Made by a program: the position numbers and the translations under genes. A stretch of DNA of 8,624 bases, taken from contig PBSR01000178.1 of the NCBI GenBank assembly GCA_002726335.1, forward strand, positions 1 through 8,624, in the 5' to 3' direction. This document shows, piece by piece, positions 7,267-8,624 of the stretch. Each line of letters starts with the position of its first letter. Within the stretch, counting starts at the first letter, position 1. Source of the DNA: Gemmatimonadaceae bacterium. Lineage in GTDB: Bacteria > Latescibacterota > UBA2968 > UBA8231. The notes under the pieces were generated by a model. It made no database searches, had not been told where the DNA came from, and saw nothing but the letters and a program-made list of their open reading frames with translations.

Positions 7267-8317
7267 AGCGGGCTTCGAGGTCTATGGCGATACCGCCCTG
7301 ACGCAGCGACTGGGTCCCCGCCTCCAGGATCCTCACGACACGGAGTCCGCTCTCCCCGTCGGTCAGCGGCCGTGCTCCATCGCGTACGCAGTCGACGAAG
7401 TGACTGCACTCCCGTTTCAGCGGCTCTGTGAAATCGATCTTCGGAATCAGCAGATCCCCGGCCCGCTGTGTCAGTTGAAACTTGCCGAAGGAGTCGAATT
7501 CGCCCAGGGACGCGTACGGTGCACCCTCCGTGGCGATGGGCTCGCGGTCGATGCCCTTGTCGAAGACCTGGATCTTGGCCTCCGTGCTGGCATCGTCATA
7601 GACCACCATCTTCCGACTGCCGACGACGGTTGTGCGTCGCACCTTTCCGGGGTCGAGCCAGCTCACGTGTATGTGCACCGCAACACCATCATCAAATTCA
7701 AGGTCCAGGTAGACCACATCTTCGACGCCGGACTGCAGATAGGTGTAGCCCCTGGCGCAGACTCGCACCGGCTCCTTCTTCAGCCAGCGAAGGGCGATGG
7801 AGATGTCGTGGGGAGCCAGATTCCACAGGGCGTTCACGTCACGCCGGACGACGCCGAGGTTGAGTCGCTGTGAATAGATGTAGTAGATCTGTCCCAGATC
7901 GCGGCGGGCGATGAGGTCGTCTACGTACTCGACAGCGGCGTTGTACTCGAAGGTGTGCCCCACCATCAATACCAGATTCTTCTGCGACGCCAGGTCGATC
8001 AGCTGCTCGCATTCGGCGGTGCTGCCCGCAAGGGGTTTCTCGACAAAAACCGAACGCCCGGACGCGAGGATGTTGCGGGCCAGTTCGAAGTGAGTATCGG
8101 CGGGAGTTGCCACAACGACGGCGTCGATGTCGTTGCGCCCGAGCAGTTCGGGAACGGATTCGATGAGGTCGACTCCCGGATACAGCCTTCCTACTGCCTG
8201 CAGTCGTTCGGCGGACCTGTCACAGACGACACGCAACTGCGCCTGGTTGAGTGCGGCGAGATTGCGCACCAGATTCGGGCCCCAGTAACCGAAACCGATA
8301 ACACCGATGTCTACCAT
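7265..8317 (-). CDS. Gfo/Idh/MocA family NAD(P)-dependent oxidoreductase (probable sugar dehydrogenase)
   Basis: The 350-residue product has the length usual for the family. The N-terminal Rossmann domain opens with the dinucleotide-binding motif GFGYWG (Gly8, Gly10, Gly13). An ATPADTH stretch near residues 70-76 and the family signature EKP (Glu93-Lys94-Pro95), whose lysine is the conserved catalytic residue, follow. The C-terminal sheet domain carries NLAPHD (residues 166-171), where the family has its conserved substrate-site histidine. The GYWGPN opening and W-N/D-LAPHD pattern belong to the subgroup common in surface-polysaccharide clusters, which includes relatives of the UDP-N-acetylglucosaminuronate 3-dehydrogenases (WbpB/WlbA type). 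It probably oxidises a hydroxyl of a nucleotide sugar in the cytoplasm, often as a step towards an amino sugar. No aminotransferase or acetyltransferase partner is visible, so the exact reaction is open. It starts at ATG with a good ribosome site and ends 13 bases before the GT2 gene. Confidence 0.88.
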   Translation of the reverse strand: MVDIGVIGFGYWGPNLVRNLAALNQAQLRVVCDRSAERLQAVGRLYPGVDLIESVPELLGRNDIDAVVVATPADTHFELARNILASGRSVFVEKPLAGSTAECEQLIDLASQKNLVLMVGHTFEYNAAVEYVDDLIARRDLGQIYYIYSQRLNLGVVRRDVNALWNLAPHDISIALRWLKKEPVRVCARGYTYLQSGVEDVVYLDLEFDDGVAVHIHVSWLDPGKVRRTTVVGSRKMVVYDDASTEAKIQVFDKGIDREPIATEGAPYASLGEFDSFGKFQLTQRAGDLLIPKIDFTEPLKRECSHFVDCVRDGARPLTDGESGLRVVRILEAGTQSLRQGGIAIDLEAR

Positions 8318-8324
8318 AGCCTCA

Positions 8325-8332
8325 TCCCTTCC
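8325..8332 (-). promoter_or_regulatory. Ribosome binding site of the dehydrogenase gene
   Basis: Read on the minus strand, GGAAGGGA lies 7 bases before the ATG at 8317, in the 18-base gap after the methyltransferase stop. It is purine-rich and well placed, and it supports this ATG as the start. A second GAGG closer to the ATG is too near to be the main site. Confidence 0.6.
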
Positions 8333-8335
8333 ACA

Positions 8336-8624
8336 CTAGCGCTTGCGGGCGCTGACGATGATGCCACGCCCCAAGGAGGACTTCGAAAACAACTGGTCGA
8401 AACGGAACAGACCCGCCACCGCTTCGACGAGTTGCCGGTTGCCCGCGGCTCTGGTATCGGTGCGCTGGTCACGTTCTCCGGCTGCCATCGACGCCGTCCG
8501 CTTCACCCAAGGCCCGAAGAGCAGCTTGTGGTAGACGCGTCCAAGAGGAAATCCCCAGGTCCGTACATCGTGGATGGCAAACCCGGTCTCTTCGAGCAAC
8601 CCGACCAGTTCCTCGCGTCGGTAG
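8336..8624 (-). CDS. SAM-dependent methyltransferase, C-terminal part (5' end outside window)
   Basis: The frame is open from the right edge to a TAG stop and gives about 95 residues; the start and the SAM-binding Rossmann core lie outside the window. The visible part begins YRREELVGLLEETGF, the usual helix after the core of class I methyltransferases in sugar and O-antigen clusters, followed by a strand (IHDVRTWGFPL). It ends with a hydrophobic strand, GIIVSARKR, typical of the last beta-strand of this family, preceded by a helix with a FRFDQLF stretch. A TTG in the visible part is not the real start, because the homologous pattern continues upstream of it. The likely role is methylation of a sugar or glycan intermediate, inferred mainly from the neighbours. 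The stop lies 18 bases before the dehydrogenase start, consistent with one transcript. The substrate cannot be told from this part, and without the core a non-methylating relative cannot be excluded. Confidence 0.7.
   Translation of the reverse strand, partial: YRREELVGLLEETGFAIHDVRTWGFPLGRVYHKLLFGPWVKRTASMAAGERDQRTDTRAAGNRQLVEAVAGLFRFDQLFSKSSLGRGIIVSARKR

Noticed and set aside
7151..7873. Plus-strand open frame (240 codons) opposite the dehydrogenase
   Set aside because: It is antisense to a gene with full Gfo/Idh/MocA motifs and has no recognisable domain or ribosome site of its own.
1..8624. Mobile elements, CRISPR repeats, tRNA genes or riboswitches
   Set aside because: Coding genes fill the window with gaps of 18 bases or less, and I saw no repeats, transposase motifs, or structured RNA-like stretches.

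Overview
The window is a piece of a tightly packed glycan-biosynthesis operon from a GC-rich bacterium. Every gene lies on the minus strand, so transcription runs from the right edge (8624) to the left edge (1). Membrane-embedded and polyprenol-phosphate-type glycosyltransferases beside cytoplasmic GT4 enzymes point to a cell-envelope polysaccharide, lipopolysaccharide or glycoprotein-glycan cluster. Coding third positions are strongly G/C. I see no marker that fixes the phylum and do not name one.

In transcription order: the C-terminal end of a SAM-dependent methyltransferase (cut by the window edge); a Gfo/Idh/MocA NAD(P)-dependent sugar dehydrogenase; a GT2 glycosyltransferase with a C-terminal membrane hairpin, resembling dolichol/undecaprenol-phosphate sugar synthases; two GT4 (GT-B fold) glycosyltransferases; a glutamine-hydrolysing asparagine synthase homologue; a 51-codon single-pass membrane protein, easy to miss because of its size; and a 627-residue multi-pass GT-C type glycosyltransferase. 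Gaps between genes are 3 to 18 bases. The small gene overlaps the GT-C gene by four bases (GTGA). I found no internal promoter, terminator, RNA gene, mobile element, repeat or CRISPR array.

A plausible joint role (inference): the dehydrogenase and amidotransferase-like enzyme tailor a nucleotide sugar or sugar acid, the methyltransferase decorates the product, the two GT4 enzymes extend a lipid-linked oligosaccharide in the cytoplasm, the GT2 enzyme charges a polyprenyl phosphate with one sugar, and the GT-C protein uses that lipid-linked sugar on the outer face of the membrane. The parts most worth a second look are the coupled small membrane protein, the asparagine synthase homologue with a changed active-site acid, and the GT4 enzyme lacking the first acid of its EX7E motif. 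No flippase, polymerase, initiating phosphoglycosyl transferase or transport gene lies in the window, so the cluster certainly extends beyond it.
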